Positions 4,904-5,425 of a stretch of DNA of 5,425 nt are shown one piece after another. The stretch is from contig JANRJB010000143.1 in the NCBI GenBank assembly GCA_033764265.1, positions 1-5,425 on the forward strand, in the 5' to 3' direction. The translations under genes were made by a program, and so were the position numbers. Positions within the stretch are counted from its first letter, which is position 1, and every line of letters begins with the position of its first letter. The notes under the pieces are model-generated. The model saw only the letters and a list, made by a program, of their open reading frames with translations. It searched no databases and was not told where the DNA came from. Origin of the DNA: VGEM01 sp033764265 (GTDB taxonomy: Bacteria > Pseudomonadota > Alphaproteobacteria > Rhodospirillales > Rhodospirillaceae).

Positions 4904-5425
4904 ATGGCTGCACGAAACAAGAAGACCAACAAGAAGGCCGCGTTGCTGTCCACGCCCGTGGAGCACATCGACTTCACCAAGTTCGACGCGCGGCCGCTGA
5001 TCACCGCGATGGGCAAGATGTCGTTCACCTCGCGCGATACCGCGCGGGCGGCCGAGATCTACAACATGATGCTGGCCGATCCGAAGTGCTCGATCGTGCT
5101 GACGCTGGCCGGCTCGACCTCGGCCGGCGGCTGCATGCAGGTGTACGCCGACATGGTGAAACTGGGCATGGTCGACGCGGTAGTGTCGACCGGTGCGTCG
5201 ATCGTCGACATGGACTTCTTCGAGGCGCTGGGCTTCAAGCACTTCCAGGGCAGCCCGTCGGTCGACGACAAGGAACTGCGCGAGCTTTACATCGACCGCA
5301 TCTACGACACCTACATCGACGAGGAAGAGCTTCAGTACTGCGACCACACCATCGGGAAAATCGCCAACAGCCTGGAGCCGCGGGCTTATTCCAGCCGCGA
5401 ATTCATCTGGGAAATGGGCCGCTGG
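4904..5425 (+). CDS. Deoxyhypusine synthase-like protein (polyamine aminobutyl-transferase family), 3' end outside window
   Basis: ATG 4904 opens a frame that stays open to the right edge, giving the first 174 residues. After a lysine-rich start (residues 1-11), the protein has features of the deoxyhypusine synthase fold: VLTLAGSTSAGG (65-76), matching the NAD-binding F-x-G-x-T-S-N-L-V-S-S-G segment, and DAVVSTGASIVDMDFFEALG (91-110), matching the V-T-T-A-G-G-x-E-E-D region. The catalytic lysine of the family lies in the missing C-terminal half. True deoxyhypusine synthase modifies eIF5A, which bacteria lack. Bacterial homologues are annotated DHS-like, and related enzymes such as plant homospermidine synthase transfer an aminobutyl group from spermidine to putrescine. 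Next to a decarboxylase that makes putrescine, a role in homospermidine or spermidine metabolism is the best inference. The family is secure; the exact product is not. The upstream ribosome site is weak (AGGA, 14 bases away), which hints at translational coupling or a modest rate. Confidence 0.9.
   Translation, partial: MAARNKKTNKKAALLSTPVEHIDFTKFDARPLITAMGKMSFTSRDTARAAEIYNMMLADPKCSIVLTLAGSTSAGGCMQVYADMVKLGMVDAVVSTGASIVDMDFFEALGFKHFQGSPSVDDKELRELYIDRIYDTYIDEEELQYCDHTIGKIANSLEPRAYSSREFIWEMGRW

Noticed and set aside
4053..5000. 315-codon plus-strand frame spanning the end of the decarboxylase and the start of the DHS-like gene
   Set aside because: It is an Arg/Gly/Pro-rich out-of-frame reading of two real genes and the gap between them.
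4751..5347. 198-codon minus-strand frame over the DHS-like gene
   Set aside because: It is antisense to a recognised gene and shows no motif of its own.

Overview
The window looks like a chromosomal stretch from a GC-rich alphaproteobacterium. Third codon positions are mostly G or C, there is a TonB-dependent receptor of the kind expanded in Caulobacterales and Sphingomonadales, and a type III ornithine decarboxylase sits next to a bacterial deoxyhypusine-synthase-like gene. Caulobacterales (Caulobacter or Phenylobacterium-like) is my best guess, inferred from gene style only. No mobile element, tRNA, rRNA or CRISPR array is visible.

Layout. Bases 1-138 are the last 45 codons of a plus-strand gene whose end looks like the C-terminal half of a thioredoxin-like fold. 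A 201-base gap (139-339) holds two inverted repeats and a weak promoter candidate. It leads into a complete 722-residue TonB-dependent outer-membrane receptor (340-2508) with signal peptide, TonB box, plug and barrel, followed by a strong intrinsic terminator (2536-2569). Convergent to it on the minus strand is a complete 131-residue MAPEG-family membrane protein (2587-2982). From 2983 to the decarboxylase start lie more than 400 bases without a large gene. This gap is rich in signals: GC-alternating palindromes, a terminator-like palindrome (3086-3113), a probable promoter, RNA stem-loops, and a 24-codon open frame (3253-3327) behind a near-perfect Shine-Dalgarno sequence.

The right half is a polyamine module. 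A PLP-dependent ornithine (or lysine/ornithine) decarboxylase is followed, 97 bases downstream on the same strand, by a deoxyhypusine-synthase-like gene that runs off the window. The likely logic is that the decarboxylase makes putrescine (or cadaverine) and the DHS-like enzyme moves an aminobutyl or related group in polyamine synthesis, since bacteria lack the eIF5A substrate of true deoxyhypusine synthase.

The most interesting part is the decarboxylase leader. It carries a small open frame, an anti-Shine-Dalgarno segment that could close that frame's ribosome site, and a hairpin abutting the decarboxylase start region. One arm of that hairpin is duplicated exactly inside the small open frame. 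This is the architecture expected for translation-coupled, polyamine- or ornithine-responsive control. It probably overlaps the alphaproteobacterial speF leader RNA described upstream of ornithine decarboxylase genes; that identification is from memory of the family and has not been searched.
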